A stretch of 33,506 nt of DNA from Alcaligenaceae bacterium (GTDB lineage Bacteria; Pseudomonadota; Gammaproteobacteria; Burkholderiales; Burkholderiaceae_B). Positions 25,428-33,506 of the stretch are shown in pieces. The position numbers and the translations under genes were made by a program. The notes under the pieces are model-generated. The model ran no database searches, was not told the DNA's origin, and saw only the letters and a program-made list of their open reading frames with translations. How positions within the stretch are numbered: position 1 is the first letter of the stretch; the number at the start of each line of letters is the position of its first letter. The DNA lies in contig JAAZFX010000117.1 of the NCBI GenBank assembly GCA_012511555.1, positions 1 to 33,506 on the forward strand, in the 5' to 3' direction.

Positions 25428-26552
25428 TTAGTTTTTGTCTTGAAGTGCTTTTTGAAAAAGCTCATTCCACATACCGCTGATACGACGCATACTATAACGG
25501 TCGCGCATATCTACAGCGCGTTTAGAAAAATTACTGATACGTTCAGGGTCATTGATTAAGCTGACAATACCCTCTGCTAAAGCATCAACCGACTCCGCCG
25601 GTTGCACTAAACAGCCATCGATATTATGACGGATTAATTCTCGAGGCCCAACATCGCAATCAAAGGCAACACAAGGCAATCCACAGGACATTGCCTCTTG
25701 AAGGCTGTTAGAAAGTCCCTCAGAGCGAGAGCTCAAAACAAACATATCGCCTTGTCCATACCACCATTGCATATTACCTACACGCCCGACCAAAAAGACT
25801 CGCTGCTGAAGCCCCGCACGCTCAATTTGATTAGCAAGATTATCACGCTCAGGACCATCACCTAAAATCAGCAAGTCCCAATCCGGATAAGCATCAGCAA
25901 ACTTGGCAAAGCTCTCGACTAATAAATCAAAGCCCTTAACCGGCTGTAGTCGCCCGACAGCTAAAAGCCATTTCTTACCGACCATTTTAGGCATTTGGAT
26001 GATCGGTTCATGCTCCTCAATCGGCCAATGGACAGCATTTGGAATAACTGTAAACTTTGCTTTAGGAATCTCTTTTTGTAAATAATCAGCCGTTGCTTGA
26101 GTTAAGGTCACCACCTGCGCTGCTTTTGGATAAAAAAGCCTTCTGAGGCGCTTCCAGAAACCTGACAGCTTTTGAAAAGGTGGATAAGCATGCTCGGTGG
26201 CGATGACCTTACAGTGCAAGCCAATGCTAGCGACAATACTGAAAATAGAAGCTGAGGTCAAGAAGGACACGACAATATCAGGACGGTAGCGCTTAATCTC
26301 ACGACGTAGGCTGGAAATTTGAGTTAAATGTCCAAAAACCCCGGTTTTTTCGAAGGTATTGAGACTAACCCGTTGTACCCTGGCATCAAGCTGATAGGCA
26401 TCGGTAGAATCCTCGGACTGTGTAACCAGAATGATCTCATGACCATCGTAAACCCAACGCCTTGCCAAATCGACAGCAACACGCTCGGCCCCGCCACCTC
26501 GAAGCGATGGAATATAAAGAAGAATACGACTATTTGATTGATTATTTAACAT
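25428..26552 (-). CDS. GT4 family glycosyltransferase
   Basis: A 374-residue GT-B transferase with N-terminal ILLYIPSLRGGGAERVAVDLARRW, VSFLTSASIFSIV and IPNAVHWP. The C-terminal donor half has AVGRLQPVKGFDLLVESFAKF and SSRSEGLSNSLQEAMSCG, with the EX7E Glu pair intact. It resembles PglJ/PglH/WbnE-like GalNAc or hexose transferases of lipid-linked oligosaccharide pathways, but the donor cannot be assigned. It is a paralogue of the first half of the next gene. The start ATG has AGGT upstream. An 81-bp AT-rich gap separates it from the flippase gene, where an internal promoter is possible. Confidence 0.87.
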   Translation of the reverse strand: MLNNQSNSRILLYIPSLRGGGAERVAVDLARRWVYDGHEIILVTQSEDSTDAYQLDARVQRVSLNTFEKTGVFGHLTQISSLRREIKRYRPDIVVSFLTSASIFSIVASIGLHCKVIATEHAYPPFQKLSGFWKRLRRLFYPKAAQVVTLTQATADYLQKEIPKAKFTVIPNAVHWPIEEHEPIIQMPKMVGKKWLLAVGRLQPVKGFDLLVESFAKFADAYPDWDLLILGDGPERDNLANQIERAGLQQRVFLVGRVGNMQWWYGQGDMFVLSSRSEGLSNSLQEAMSCGLPCVAFDCDVGPRELIRHNIDGCLVQPAESVDALAEGIVSLINDPERISNFSKRAVDMRDRYSMRRISGMWNELFQKALQDKN

Positions 26553-26633
26553 GTAAACCTGTTGAAATTAAATCAAGCTAATTATAATTTTAAAAACAAA
26601 ACTTGGTCTTGAGCATGCAAAACCCCCTTGGGC

Positions 26634-27980
26634 TTAGATTTTTTTAAATTCCGGTTTAATAGCAATCACGGCAATAAAATAACAGCTAAAAGACAGCAGA
26701 TACATCAAACTGGTCGCCAGCATAATACCCTCAGCCCCCATAATGGGCGCTAAATATAGGCTTAAAAAAGCCTTTAAAACAAAATTTGCCAAGGCAATGA
26801 TTGCCATCAAAGTATAGCGACTTTGACTTGCCATCAGTTGAACTAAAATCAAAACACCAAAATAAAATGGCAACTGCAATAAACCGAAACGCATCACTGA
26901 AGTTACTGCAAGTGTATTGTCTGCACTAAAGGCACCCCGCTCAAATAAAATCTGCACTAACCAGGGACTAAGCACCCATAACACCAACACGACTAAAACA
27001 CCAATAAACAACATGCCCAAGGCCCACTTTAAGGCGACGTGACGTGCTCTTCCATACTCGCCTTGAGCTTGAATATCAGCCAACACCGGTAAGGCTGCAC
27101 GCCCTACTGAAGCCGCTCCCAAACCAATAATCAGTGAAAGGACACGAGCTGCATAGCCTAGGGTAGCATTGGCATTGCCACCTAATTTGGCGGCAATCAT
27201 TTGATCTAAAGGTCCCACAAAACTCATCGCTACCTGCCCGATAAGCATCACCCCTGCGGCACTAATAACAGCTGACCAATAAGGTGAGGAAAAACTAACC
27301 GTCGGCTTAATCCAACGCCTCTCAGGTTCAGCCCTTGCCGCCAAAAACTGCAGCACCACAGCCTGCACAATATAACCAATTAAGGTACCCCACAATAGGG
27401 GCATCACAGAGGTATCACCTGGACTAGTCAAAATCCATAGCAGAATAAAGAGCGCTGGCAAACTATCTAGGAGCGTATTAATATGGCGCTCACGAGCGCG
27501 CAAGCGCGACATACTTAGGCCAATTAAGAGTATTAGCAGAACAGACGGTGCGAAACCATAAATCAATGTTTGGCTAATCGCCTTGATTTCAGGACTAAAA
27601 CTACCTCCCGCATACTCCAACACCAACGGCCAAAGAACAAAAGTCAAACTCGCCAATAGCACCCCAAGAAGCAGCATGAAGCCCTCAACTTGAGAAATAA
27701 AACGGCGTTGCTCGTCTCTGCTATCATGACGCAACTTCACGAAGCTCGGTATAAGTACAATGGAAAAAACACCGACTAAAGTAGTTGGCAACCAAGTACT
27801 CATGGTCATGGTGAATTGATACGCATCCACCACCTCACTGACCCCATAACGATCAGCTACCGCAATCTCTTTGAGAGCACCAGCTATTTTTCCGATAAAC
27901 AAGAAAAAAGCCACTCGCAGGGCACCCTTGACAATACGCAGGTGATCCCCATCAAGGGCTTTAAAACGCTTAGAAAACAC
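26634..27980 (-). CDS. MurJ-like (MVF family) flippase of the glycan cluster
   Basis: A 448-residue polytopic membrane protein with about 12-14 hydrophobic segments. The N-terminus, GKIAGALKEIAVADRYGVSEVVDAYQF, matches the MurJ/MVF signature around the first helices (usually sRllGfvRe..lA..fG.g...DAF). PFYFGVLILVQLMASQSRYTLM is a typical later segment. It is shorter than housekeeping MurJ (about 510). Its place between the sugar enzymes and glycosyltransferases suggests it moves the cluster's lipid-linked oligosaccharide across the inner membrane, in place of a classic Wzx. The start is GTG, 6 bp after the epimerase stop, without a clear Shine-Dalgarno. Being the housekeeping MurJ is less likely. 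Confidence 0.82.
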   Translation of the reverse strand: MFSKRFKALDGDHLRIVKGALRVAFFLFIGKIAGALKEIAVADRYGVSEVVDAYQFTMTMSTWLPTTLVGVFSIVLIPSFVKLRHDSRDEQRRFISQVEGFMLLLGVLLASLTFVLWPLVLEYAGGSFSPEIKAISQTLIYGFAPSVLLILLIGLSMSRLRARERHINTLLDSLPALFILLWILTSPGDTSVMPLLWGTLIGYIVQAVVLQFLAARAEPERRWIKPTVSFSSPYWSAVISAAGVMLIGQVAMSFVGPLDQMIAAKLGGNANATLGYAARVLSLIIGLGAASVGRAALPVLADIQAQGEYGRARHVALKWALGMLFIGVLVVLVLWVLSPWLVQILFERGAFSADNTLAVTSVMRFGLLQLPFYFGVLILVQLMASQSRYTLMAIIALANFVLKAFLSLYLAPIMGAEGIMLATSLMYLLSFSCYFIAVIAIKPEFKKI

Positions 27981-27986
27981 GTATTT

Positions 27987-29012
27987 TTACTTTAAAAAAT
28001 TGATATACCAAGGCATTGCCTCAGCCAACCCCTCTCTAATACTATGCGTAGGTTGGTATCCCAAGTGCTCAACAATTTTTGTGATATCGGCTTGGGAGTG
28101 ACGTACATCCCCAGCTCTAAAATCCTGATGAATAACTTCTTTTTGATAACGTAGACCATTTTCTGAGAGTAGCTCATTTAAGTGAACAAACAACTCATTT
28201 AATGAGGTACGGTTATTTAGAGCGACGTTATACACCTCATAACCTGACTCGGGCATTTGTACCGAGCTGAGAATATTGGCTTGTACTGTATTTTCTATGT
28301 AGCAAAAATCACGACTGGTTTCACCATCACCGTTAATAATCACATCTTCGTCATGAATCATCGCCCCGGTCCACTTGGGAATCACTGCAGCATAAGCACC
28401 GTTAGGCGTTTGGCGTTTACCAAAGACATTAAAGTAACGTAAACCAATAGACTTAAAGCCATAATTTAGGGCAAAAACACGCGCATAAAGCTCATTAACA
28501 TATTTAGTCACAGCATAGGGCGACAATGGATTACCGATTTTCGGTTCTTGTTTGGGCAAGTCCGGATGATCACCGTAAGTGGAGCTGGACGCCGCAAATA
28601 CAAAAGACTCAACACCCTCATCACGACTGGCTACCAGCATATTTAAAAAGCCGTCAATATTAACCTGATTCGTTGTAATCGGATCGTTTAAAGAACGTGG
28701 CACTGACCCTAAAGCTGCCTGATGCGAAACATAATCCACACCCTTAACGGCCTCTTGACACGTTGCCAAATCACGAATATCACCTTCGACAAAGCGAAAA
28801 TTAGACCACTGCTTAGCGCTGACCTGGCTTTGTACCTCATCTAAATTGTGCTGAAAACCGGTAGCAAAGTTATCTAAGCCCACCACCTTTTGCTCATGTT
28901 TTAATAAAAACTCTAATAAATTAGAGCCAATAAAACCGGCACAACCCGTGATCAACCAAGTCTTTGGTTGAGCTGCTAGTTGTTGTTTAACTTGTTCAAA
29001 CTTAGTCGTCAT
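27987..29012 (-). CDS. UDP-N-acetylhexosamine 4-epimerase (WbpP/TviC type)
   Basis: This 341-residue extended SDR has the NAD-binding [18 protein letters not shown] and GLDNFATG. The catalytic Ser-Tyr-Lys are in SSSTYGD and [32 protein letters not shown] and [19 protein letters not shown] follow closely the sequence I recall for P. aeruginosa O6 WbpP. WbpP interconverts UDP-GlcNAc and UDP-GalNAc, while TviC acts on the corresponding uronic acids. It follows the TviB/WbpO dehydrogenase by 42 bp, so the pair should make UDP-GalNAcA, in whichever order. A recognised pair, confident at family level. Confidence 0.92.
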   Translation of the reverse strand: MTTKFEQVKQQLAAQPKTWLITGCAGFIGSNLLEFLLKHEQKVVGLDNFATGFQHNLDEVQSQVSAKQWSNFRFVEGDIRDLATCQEAVKGVDYVSHQAALGSVPRSLNDPITTNQVNIDGFLNMLVASRDEGVESFVFAASSSTYGDHPDLPKQEPKIGNPLSPYAVTKYVNELYARVFALNYGFKSIGLRYFNVFGKRQTPNGAYAAVIPKWTGAMIHDEDVIINGDGETSRDFCYIENTVQANILSSVQMPESGYEVYNVALNNRTSLNELFVHLNELLSENGLRYQKEVIHQDFRAGDVRHSQADITKIVEHLGYQPTHSIREGLAEAMPWYINFLK

Positions 29013-29054
29013 AAAATATATGTAATAAAAGATTAAATGAGTCTGAGTGATGCC

Positions 29055-30329
29055 CTATAGGCGAATATCAACGTCTTCTGCATCATAAACGTACTTAAGG
29101 TCGTAAAGAACGTGCTCGTCTTTACCAATGGCACGAATTTTATCAATACCCATCTCTCTAAACTGCTGATGTGCCACCGCAAGAATAACCCCATCATACG
29201 CCCCCTCTTCTAGCGTTTGAATAGGCTTAATTCCATATTCGCGTTCACACTCCTCAGGATCTACCCAAGGGTCATAAACGTCAACGTTAATGTTGTATTC
29301 GGCAAGCTCATTGACGATATCAACAACACGCGTATTACGCAGGTCAGGACAATTTTCTTTAAACGTTAAGCCCATTACTAAAATACGGGACTCTTGTACT
29401 TGAATACGCTTTTTAGTCATCGCCTTAATTAATTGAGCGACCACATAGGTACCCATACCATCATTTAAGCGACGACCGGCCAAAATAATCTCTGGGTGAT
29501 AACCAATGGATTGTGCCTTATGAGTCAGATAATAAGGATCAACACCAATACAATGACCACCAACTAAACCTGGACGAAATGGTAAAAAATTCCACTTGGT
29601 GCCGGCGGCTTCTAATACCGCCTCAGTATCAATATCCAAACGGTTAAAGATAATAGCCAATTCATTAATTAAGGCAATATTAACGTCACGCTGAGTATTT
29701 TCAATCACCTTGGCAGCCTCAGCAACTTTGATGCTGGATGCTTTGTGTGTTCCTACCGTGATAATTTGTTGATATAGTTGATCAATCAACTCAGCTGCCT
29801 CCGGAGTCGAGCCGGAGGTAACTTTGGTGATATTAGTTACACGGCGATCCTTATCGCCCGGATTAATACGCTCAGGGCTATAACCTACAAAAAAGTCTTG
29901 ATTAAACTTCAGACCGGAGAATTTCTCTAAGATAGGTACACAATCATCCTCGGTAGCACCGGGATATACCGTTGACTCATAGATAACAATATCGCCCTTG
30001 CTGAGCACCTTGCCAAGCATCTCAGAGGCTTTTAGTAAAGGCGTTAAATCAGGACGCTTATACTCATCAATCGGAGTTGGCACAGTAACAATAAAGGTAT
30101 TGGCCGCTCGCAAATCCTCAGCATCAGCAGTATAACTAATGTATTTTGCAGCTTTCAGTCCTTCAGGTTCAACCTCTAATGTATGATCCTTACCGCCTTT
30201 TAGTTCCTCAACGCGGTCCCGATTAATATCAAAGCCGATAACTGAACGCTTTTTGGCAAACTCCACCGCTAATGGCAAGCCAACATAGCCTAAACCAATA
30301 ACTGCTAATTTAATATCCTCTAGCTTCAA
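29055..30329 (-). CDS. UDP-N-acetylhexosamine 6-dehydrogenase (TviB/WbpO type)
   Basis: This enzyme oxidises C6 of UDP-GlcNAc or UDP-GalNAc to the uronic acid with two NAD+. The 424-residue protein has the N-terminal Rossmann motif [54 protein letters not shown], and [16 protein letters not shown]. The catalytic Cys is in [27 protein letters not shown] and DPWVDPEE are in the last domain. The features fit Vi-antigen TviB and P. aeruginosa WbpO rather than UDP-glucose dehydrogenase. The start is TTG with AGGAG 6 bp upstream. It is second in the cluster after the WecA-like gene. Confidence 0.92.
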   Translation of the reverse strand: MKLEDIKLAVIGLGYVGLPLAVEFAKKRSVIGFDINRDRVEELKGGKDHTLEVEPEGLKAAKYISYTADAEDLRAANTFIVTVPTPIDEYKRPDLTPLLKASEMLGKVLSKGDIVIYESTVYPGATEDDCVPILEKFSGLKFNQDFFVGYSPERINPGDKDRRVTNITKVTSGSTPEAAELIDQLYQQIITVGTHKASSIKVAEAAKVIENTQRDVNIALINELAIIFNRLDIDTEAVLEAAGTKWNFLPFRPGLVGGHCIGVDPYYLTHKAQSIGYHPEIILAGRRLNDGMGTYVVAQLIKAMTKKRIQVQESRILVMGLTFKENCPDLRNTRVVDIVNELAEYNINVDVYDPWVDPEECEREYGIKPIQTLEEGAYDGVILAVAHQQFREMGIDKIRAIGKDEHVLYDLKYVYDAEDVDIRL

Positions 30330-30386
30330 AGCAAACTCCTAACTATTTTTATATCTTAACAATCTAATTGTAAATCATGATAATAA

Positions 30387-31505
30387 CTATCTGCGGCTAA
30401 ATACTGAAGGCAACAATAACCACCGTGGGCAGCGCCAATTAACTAAGCGTGAATACAACCACAAATAAAGTCCTGAAAAGACCAACATAGATAAGCAAAG
30501 CATCCATGAGTTTGACCAGAAAATAGTCGCCGGTACCAGTCCGATCAAACAAAGCACCCACAAATACGGCGATGTTAGCGCATTACATAAAGCCGGCACC
30601 TGATGGCGACTATCACGGCTAAAAGTCACTCGTACTAAGCGTCTAAAGATTAGTTGATGCAAATGCAGAGCATCCGGCTGATCAACTCGCACCTTGCGAA
30701 TAAAACGGCGGCGCCAAATCGAAAACATAGTTTCAAAAATTGGGTAAAACAAGACTGCAAGCGCATAAAAAGGTGAGACGGATGGATTACGCGCCACTAG
30801 CTGCACTGCCAATTCGGCTAATATAAATCCAATGAAATAAGCTCCGCCGTCACCTAAAAACACTCGCCCAAAAGGGAAATTCCAAACCAAGAAGCCCATC
30901 ACCGCAGATGCCATCGCAAGGGCAATGGCAAAAATCGCCATATCATTGACCTGATACGCTACCAAGGCCAAAGAAATGGAAATCAGACAGGAAACCATAC
31001 CGGCCAGACCGTTCATGCCGTCAATAAGGTTCATCGCATGGGTACAGCCGCCGACAGCAACCATGGTAAATAGCAACGACACAGGCCAAAAGCTTAGAAC
31101 CCAGTCAAACCATTCAAAACCAACACGCGAAACCCCGCCCAACAGCCACCAAGCGATTGCAGCTGAGGCAAAGGCTGCCAACAAACGCTTACCAGCACCG
31201 ATCTCTTTGGTTATATCCTCTAAGATACCCGCCACAAAAACCGGCATGGCAGCCACAAACAAAGCTGGCCAAAACCAGTTTAAAGTCGTATTATCCGGCT
31301 TCCCTAAAACCAACAAGCCAGCCAAAGTACCTGCAAACACAGCCAAACCACCAATACGTGGGGTGGAGCGTGTGTGAGAAGCCTGAGGCTTGTCTAGATC
31401 TGAATCACCAGTAAAGCGTCCGTGCCAACGCTCGGAGGCAATAATCAAACCGCCTACCGTAAACGCTACAACACAAATCAAGAGATACTGCCAAGCATCT
31501 GTCAC
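30387..31505 (-). CDS. WecA/WbpL-like undecaprenyl-phosphate glycosylphosphotransferase
   Basis: A 372-residue membrane protein with about 10-11 hydrophobic segments, of the MraY/WecA family that transfers a sugar 1-phosphate from UDP-sugar to undecaprenyl phosphate. Signatures are HTRSTPRIGGLAVF, GCTHAMNLIDGMNGLAG, FPFGRVFLGDGGAYFIGF and the cytoplasmic HLHQLIFRR loop. The usual DD pair in the second motif reads ED here (GILEDITKEIGA). The same substitution is familiar to me from WbpL-type relatives. It probably starts glycan synthesis with GlcNAc, GalNAc, or a related sugar. It is the first gene of the cluster. The start is GTG without a clear Shine-Dalgarno. Confidence 0.9.
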   Translation of the reverse strand: MTDAWQYLLICVVAFTVGGLIIASERWHGRFTGDSDLDKPQASHTRSTPRIGGLAVFAGTLAGLLVLGKPDNTTLNWFWPALFVAAMPVFVAGILEDITKEIGAGKRLLAAFASAAIAWWLLGGVSRVGFEWFDWVLSFWPVSLLFTMVAVGGCTHAMNLIDGMNGLAGMVSCLISISLALVAYQVNDMAIFAIALAMASAVMGFLVWNFPFGRVFLGDGGAYFIGFILAELAVQLVARNPSVSPFYALAVLFYPIFETMFSIWRRRFIRKVRVDQPDALHLHQLIFRRLVRVTFSRDSRHQVPALCNALTSPYLWVLCLIGLVPATIFWSNSWMLCLSMLVFSGLYLWLYSRLVNWRCPRWLLLPSVFSRR

Positions 31506-31635
31506 AATATATCTACTATCAAAAAGTATTAATCAATTAAGCTCTTAAAGACAACAAAGTCTAACAGACTTACAAAGTTAAAATAGTTAGCATCTATTTA
31601 AATTTGCAACATAGCTTATAGTAGCCTTGCGCTTA
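31506..31635. other. Gap between lipocalin and glycan cluster
   Basis: This 130-bp AT-rich gap lies downstream of the lipocalin gene and upstream of the WecA-like gene, both on the minus strand. AAGTCT-AAC-AGACTT (31557-31571) is a perfect 6-bp hairpin, followed on the minus strand by TGTTGTCTTT, at best a weak terminator. The cluster promoter should be here but no clear -35/-10 pair was seen. Confidence 0.4.
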
Positions 31636-32178
31636 CTACTCTGCTCTGACAACGCCTTCAGTTGCAAAGCCCCACTCTTGCGCATAATCCAATAACTCGT
31701 TAACTACAGTCGCATCAGCTTGCTTGGCGCGAGACAACACCCACAAGTACTGACGATCTGGCGTACCGACAAGTGAATATTCATAATCACCGGCTATTTT
31801 TAAAATCCAGTAATCTCCCCAAACAGCAGGGATAAAAGACATCCAAGCTGGCGCAAAACGGACTTCCAGTTTAGCGCTATCGGGCGTTTGCACTGCAGTG
31901 GCGAGCCTAGCCTGCCCTTTGGCTTCGTCAAAACTGCCATCAGCCACTCTGCAGCTATTAAGTACTTCAATGCTACTATCGGCCTTTAAACTATAAACTG
32001 CTTGTGTATCACCTATGCATTGCGCTTGAAAACGATTAGGCAATTTAGCCTGTTCGTACCATGTACCCACATACTGCGTTAAATCAACCGATTTTTCAGT
32101 ATCAAGTGGCGCATAGCTAGCCTTTGATGAGCAAGCAGCTAACATGCTCACTAACAATATACCAAGTACTTTTTTCAT
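31636..32178 (-). CDS. blc: Outer-membrane lipocalin lipoprotein (Blc family)
   Basis: Blc proteins are outer-membrane lipocalins that bind lysophospholipids or fatty acids. The 180-residue product from ATG 32178 begins with a signal peptide and lipobox, MKKVLGILLVSMLAAC. The lipocalin signature is VGTWYEQAKLPNRFQAQC. RFAPAWMSFIPAVWGDYWILKI and LVGTPDRQYLWVLSR are typical of Blc, with Cys residues that may form the usual disulphide. The track's longer start (32241) would bury the signal peptide; AGGGGG lies upstream of 32178. A terminator on the same strand upstream (32256-32287) separates it from the putative sRNA. Confidence 0.94.
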   Translation of the reverse strand: MKKVLGILLVSMLAACSSKASYAPLDTEKSVDLTQYVGTWYEQAKLPNRFQAQCIGDTQAVYSLKADSSIEVLNSCRVADGSFDEAKGQARLATAVQTPDSAKLEVRFAPAWMSFIPAVWGDYWILKIAGDYEYSLVGTPDRQYLWVLSRAKQADATVVNELLDYAQEWGFATEGVVRAE

Positions 32179-32255
32179 AAGACCCCCTAGTTGCTTATAG
32201 TGATATTGTAAACATAGTCCTGCCCTATATTTCCATACCACTCTATCAAGTGGAC

Positions 32256-32287
32256 AAAAAAAACCCGGAACCTAAAAGATTCCGGGT
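32256..32287 (-). terminator. Strong intrinsic terminator upstream of blc
   Basis: On the minus strand CCCGGAA and TTCCGGG (extended to 8 bp by A-T) enclose a 9-nt loop and are followed by eight U. It points in the same direction as blc but lies 78 bp before its start. It must therefore end a transcript that arises further upstream in the non-coding gap. Confidence 0.9.
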
Positions 32288-32419
32288 AAATCCACCAAAG
32301 GAGGAGGGTGGAGGAGACATCTGCATAAACTAAAGCCCTAATTGAGGAGACAATTACAAGAAGAAACTTTAGTTTAAATTCCTGCGAGCTACTAGGTAAA
32401 AACCCTATAACTCGACAAC
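32256..32419 (-). ncRNA. Candidate small RNA with anti-Shine-Dalgarno hairpin loops
   Basis: The minus strand, about 164 nt from the predicted start to the terminator, folds into four elements. A 5' hairpin uses CGAG/CTCG and UAGG/CCUA. Then a perfect 10-bp stem, UAAACUAAAG/CUUUAGUUUA (32367-32376 with 32326-32335), encloses a second perfect stem UAAUUG/CAAUUA whose hexaloop is UCUCCU. A third hairpin, UCCACC/GGUGGA (32291-32312), presents CUCCUCCUUU. Last is the intrinsic terminator. The loops are complementary to AGGAG-type ribosome binding sites. The layout recalls the CCUCCUCCC-loop sRNAs of Rhodobacter (CcsR/cuckoo RNAs), but homology is not claimed. No convincing ORF is present. Expression is unproven. 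Confidence 0.65.
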
Positions 32420-32425
32420 AATTAA

Positions 32426-32454
32426 ATAATAGCAAAACTTTTGTTGCGGCACAA
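32426..32454 (-). promoter_or_regulatory. Predicted promoter of the candidate sRNA
   Basis: On the minus strand TTGTGC (32454-32449) and TATTAT (32431-32426) are separated by 17 bp. The -10 matches five of six consensus bases, the -35 three of six. The start would be near the G at 32419, giving an RNA of about 160 nt ending at the terminator. Confidence 0.45.
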
Positions 32455-32756
32455 GAAGAAATAGATGAAAACCCTAATTAACTTATTTAATCTTATTTTT
32501 TTTGTTGTTTTTTTATGCAAAACAAAAGATTTATTCCTGACAATTAGAGAAAAGCCTCTCAATTGTCATCTTAATGATATTGCCAACTAAACTCTATTCC
32601 CCAAAGATCATACTAAGATCCTTTAGGCAAGTGCTCAATCAACTGATGAAAAGCGACACAATACTTATAAATAAAACCTCAGTTCTATATAATGATTTAA
32701 CACATTTAAAAATTTAAATAATTGATCAAACATCAAAAAGTATAGGAAAGATTGTT
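32455..32756. other. AT-rich gap upstream of the OsmC-family gene
   Basis: No gene was seen here. It holds two long T runs (about 32488-32516), an inverted repeat TGACAATT-(A)-GAGA with TCTC-AATTGTCA (32538-32568, 12 bp with a one-base bulge) and no adjacent U tract. It also holds the promoter region of the OsmC gene, with a perfect TATAAT at 32688-32693. Confidence 0.5.
32688..32693 (+). promoter_or_regulatory. Candidate -10 of the OsmC-family gene
   Basis: TATAAT occurs 63 bp before the start codon. The matching -35 position (TTATAA) is weak. AGGAAA precedes the ATG as the ribosome binding site. Confidence 0.4.
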
Positions 32757-33179
32757 ATGCAATGTTCTGTTGAATGGAATGGCCCTGAGGGTATGTTATT
32801 TGTTTGTAGCACCGGTAGTGGTCACACCCTTACTATCGATGGCCCCCCTGAGGGTGGAGGCAACAACCTCGCACCTCGCCCTATGGAAACTCTATTAAGC
32901 GGCGCAGGTGCTTGCTCTGCTTATGATGTTGTCATGATTTTACAACGTGGTCGCAAAGACATTCGTCGCTGTCGCTTAAATATCACTTCAGAACGCGCTG
33001 ACACTGAACCCAAGGTCTTCACCAAAATTCACTTTGAATTTATTGTCAGCGGTCGTGAGCTGCAAGAAAGCGTCGTTGAGCGTGCGATTAATTTAAGCCA
33101 CGAAAAGTATTGCTCCGCCATTGCAATGCTTAATAAAACCGCCGAAATCACCCACTCATTCCGCATTGAAGAGGTTTAA
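32757..33179 (+). CDS. OsmC family protein (YhfA-like)
   Basis: OsmC/Ohr-fold proteins are small thiol peroxidases; YhfA is a less studied branch. The 140-residue protein has both conserved Cys, in [16 protein letters not shown] and [10 protein letters not shown], the pair that forms the peroxidatic site in Osm[15 protein letters not shown] and [27 protein letters not shown] match my memory of E. coli YhfA closely. The start ATG has AGGAAA upstream. The stop overlaps the first possible thyA ATG (TAATG), so the two are probably co-transcribed. Peroxidase activity is inferred from the family. Confidence 0.92.
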   Translation: MQCSVEWNGPEGMLFVCSTGSGHTLTIDGPPEGGGNNLAPRPMETLLSGAGACSAYDVVMILQRGRKDIRRCRLNITSERADTEPKVFTKIHFEFIVSGRELQESVVERAINLSHEKYCSAIAMLNKTAEITHSFRIEEV

Positions 33180-33181
33180 TG

Positions 33182-33506
33182 ATGAATTCTAATCTTATAA
33201 ACACCAACGCACGCTCAGACCAGTATGAGGAGTTGATGCGTTTTGTGTTCGAACATGGTGTTGAAAAATCAGACCGTACAGGCACCGGCACCCGTTCACA
33301 TTTCGGCTATCAAATGCGCTTTGATTTACAGCAAGGCTTCCCGCTCGTTACCACTAAAAAAATTCACCTTCGCAGTGTCGTTTATGAATTGTTGTGGTTC
33401 TTGCGTGGCGACTCTAATGTCCGCTGGCTTCAAGAAAACGGCGTCAGCATTTGGAACGAGTGGGCTGACGCCGAGGGTGAGTTAGGGCCTGTTTATGGTG
33501 TACAGT
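33182..33506 (+). CDS. thyA: Thymidylate synthase, N-terminal part (runs off window)
   Basis: ThyA methylates dUMP to dTMP using methylene-tetrahydrofolate. The visible 108 residues include [16 protein letters not shown], with the Arg that binds dUMP phosphate, then [32 protein letters not shown] and GPVYGVQ. The catalytic Cys region lies beyond the window. Two consecutive ATGs (33179 and 33182) are possible. The GAGG Shine-Dalgarno in the end of the preceding gene is 7 bp from the second, which is preferred. The N-terminus is about 13 residues longer than in E. coli. The ORF track missed it because it is open-ended. Confidence 0.94.
   Translation, partial: MNSNLINTNARSDQYEELMRFVFEHGVEKSDRTGTGTRSHFGYQMRFDLQQGFPLVTTKKIHLRSVVYELLWFLRGDSNVRWLQENGVSIWNEWADAEGELGPVYGVQ

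Noticed and set aside
26634-27980. Housekeeping lipid II flippase murJ
   Set aside because: The family is right, but the shorter length and the location between glycan sugar enzymes and glycosyltransferases favour a dedicated oligosaccharide flippase. The genome's other murJ is not visible, so this is not fully excluded.
32291-32376. Plus-strand CsrB/RsmY-type CsrA sponge
   Set aside because: The loops do read AGGAG on the plus strand, but the terminator U tract and promoter-like pair belong to the minus strand, and no terminator follows on the plus strand.
32187-32435. Minus-strand ORF of 82 residues (and a shorter in-region frame starting MQMSPPPSS)
   Set aside because: Both would be translated through a strong intrinsic terminator, and the sequence is better explained by RNA stems and loops. 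No homology is apparent.

Overview
The window is a stretch of ordinary gammaproteobacterial chromosome with moderate to low GC and densely packed genes. The gene order supports this. TPR-lolB-ispE-tRNA-Gln-prs-rplY-pth-ychF, ftsY divergent from rsmD, coaD next to a YfhL-type ferredoxin, and ribBA-ribH-nusB-thiL are all groupings known from Pseudomonas-like gammaproteobacteria. No phage, transposon, integron or CRISPR array was seen. The species cannot be named from the sequence alone.

Layout. 1-2432 (minus): riboflavin/thiamine block ribBA > ribH > nusB > thiL (thiL cut by the window edge). 2433-2796: AT-rich divergent control region. 2797-4290 (plus): a MarR regulator and a CYTH-domain protein. 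4326-5675 (minus): ftsY, divergent from rsmD-coaD-ferredoxin (5819-7312). 7369-14547 (minus): tRNA-Gln, prs, rplY, pth, a CPBP intramembrane protease, ychF and asmA, split by terminators. 14663-18051 (minus): TPR protein > lolB > ispE. 18097-18924 (plus): mutM. 18988-20415 (minus): D-2-hydroxyacid dehydrogenase of the FAD/GlcD type. 20518-21912 (plus): AlgC-type phosphohexomutase.

21927-31505 (minus) is a seven-gene surface-glycan cluster. In transcription order it holds a WecA-like initiating transferase, a TviB/WbpO dehydrogenase, a TviC/WbpP epimerase, a MurJ-like flippase, a GT4 glycosyltransferase, a double-GT4 fusion protein, and a third GT4 protein. The enzymes suggest a lipid-linked oligosaccharide of about five sugars containing a GalNAc/GalNAcA-type residue. 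No Wzy polymerase, O-antigen ligase or Wza/Wzc export gene is present in the window.

31636-33506: a Blc-type lipocalin lipoprotein (minus), a long intergenic region, then an OsmC/YhfA-family protein overlapping thyA (plus, cut by the window edge).

The most interesting non-coding signal lies in the gap upstream of blc. On the minus strand, about 32256-32419, there is a promoter-like pair, a 5' hairpin, two hairpins that present pyrimidine anti-Shine-Dalgarno loops (UCUCCU and CUCCUCC), and a strong intrinsic terminator. This looks like an unannotated small regulatory RNA. Other points of note are a very acidic low-complexity tail on RibH, a RibBA whose GTP cyclohydrolase II half has lost its zinc cysteines, the tandem GT4 fusion, and several terminators whose stems include the last codons of the gene they end.
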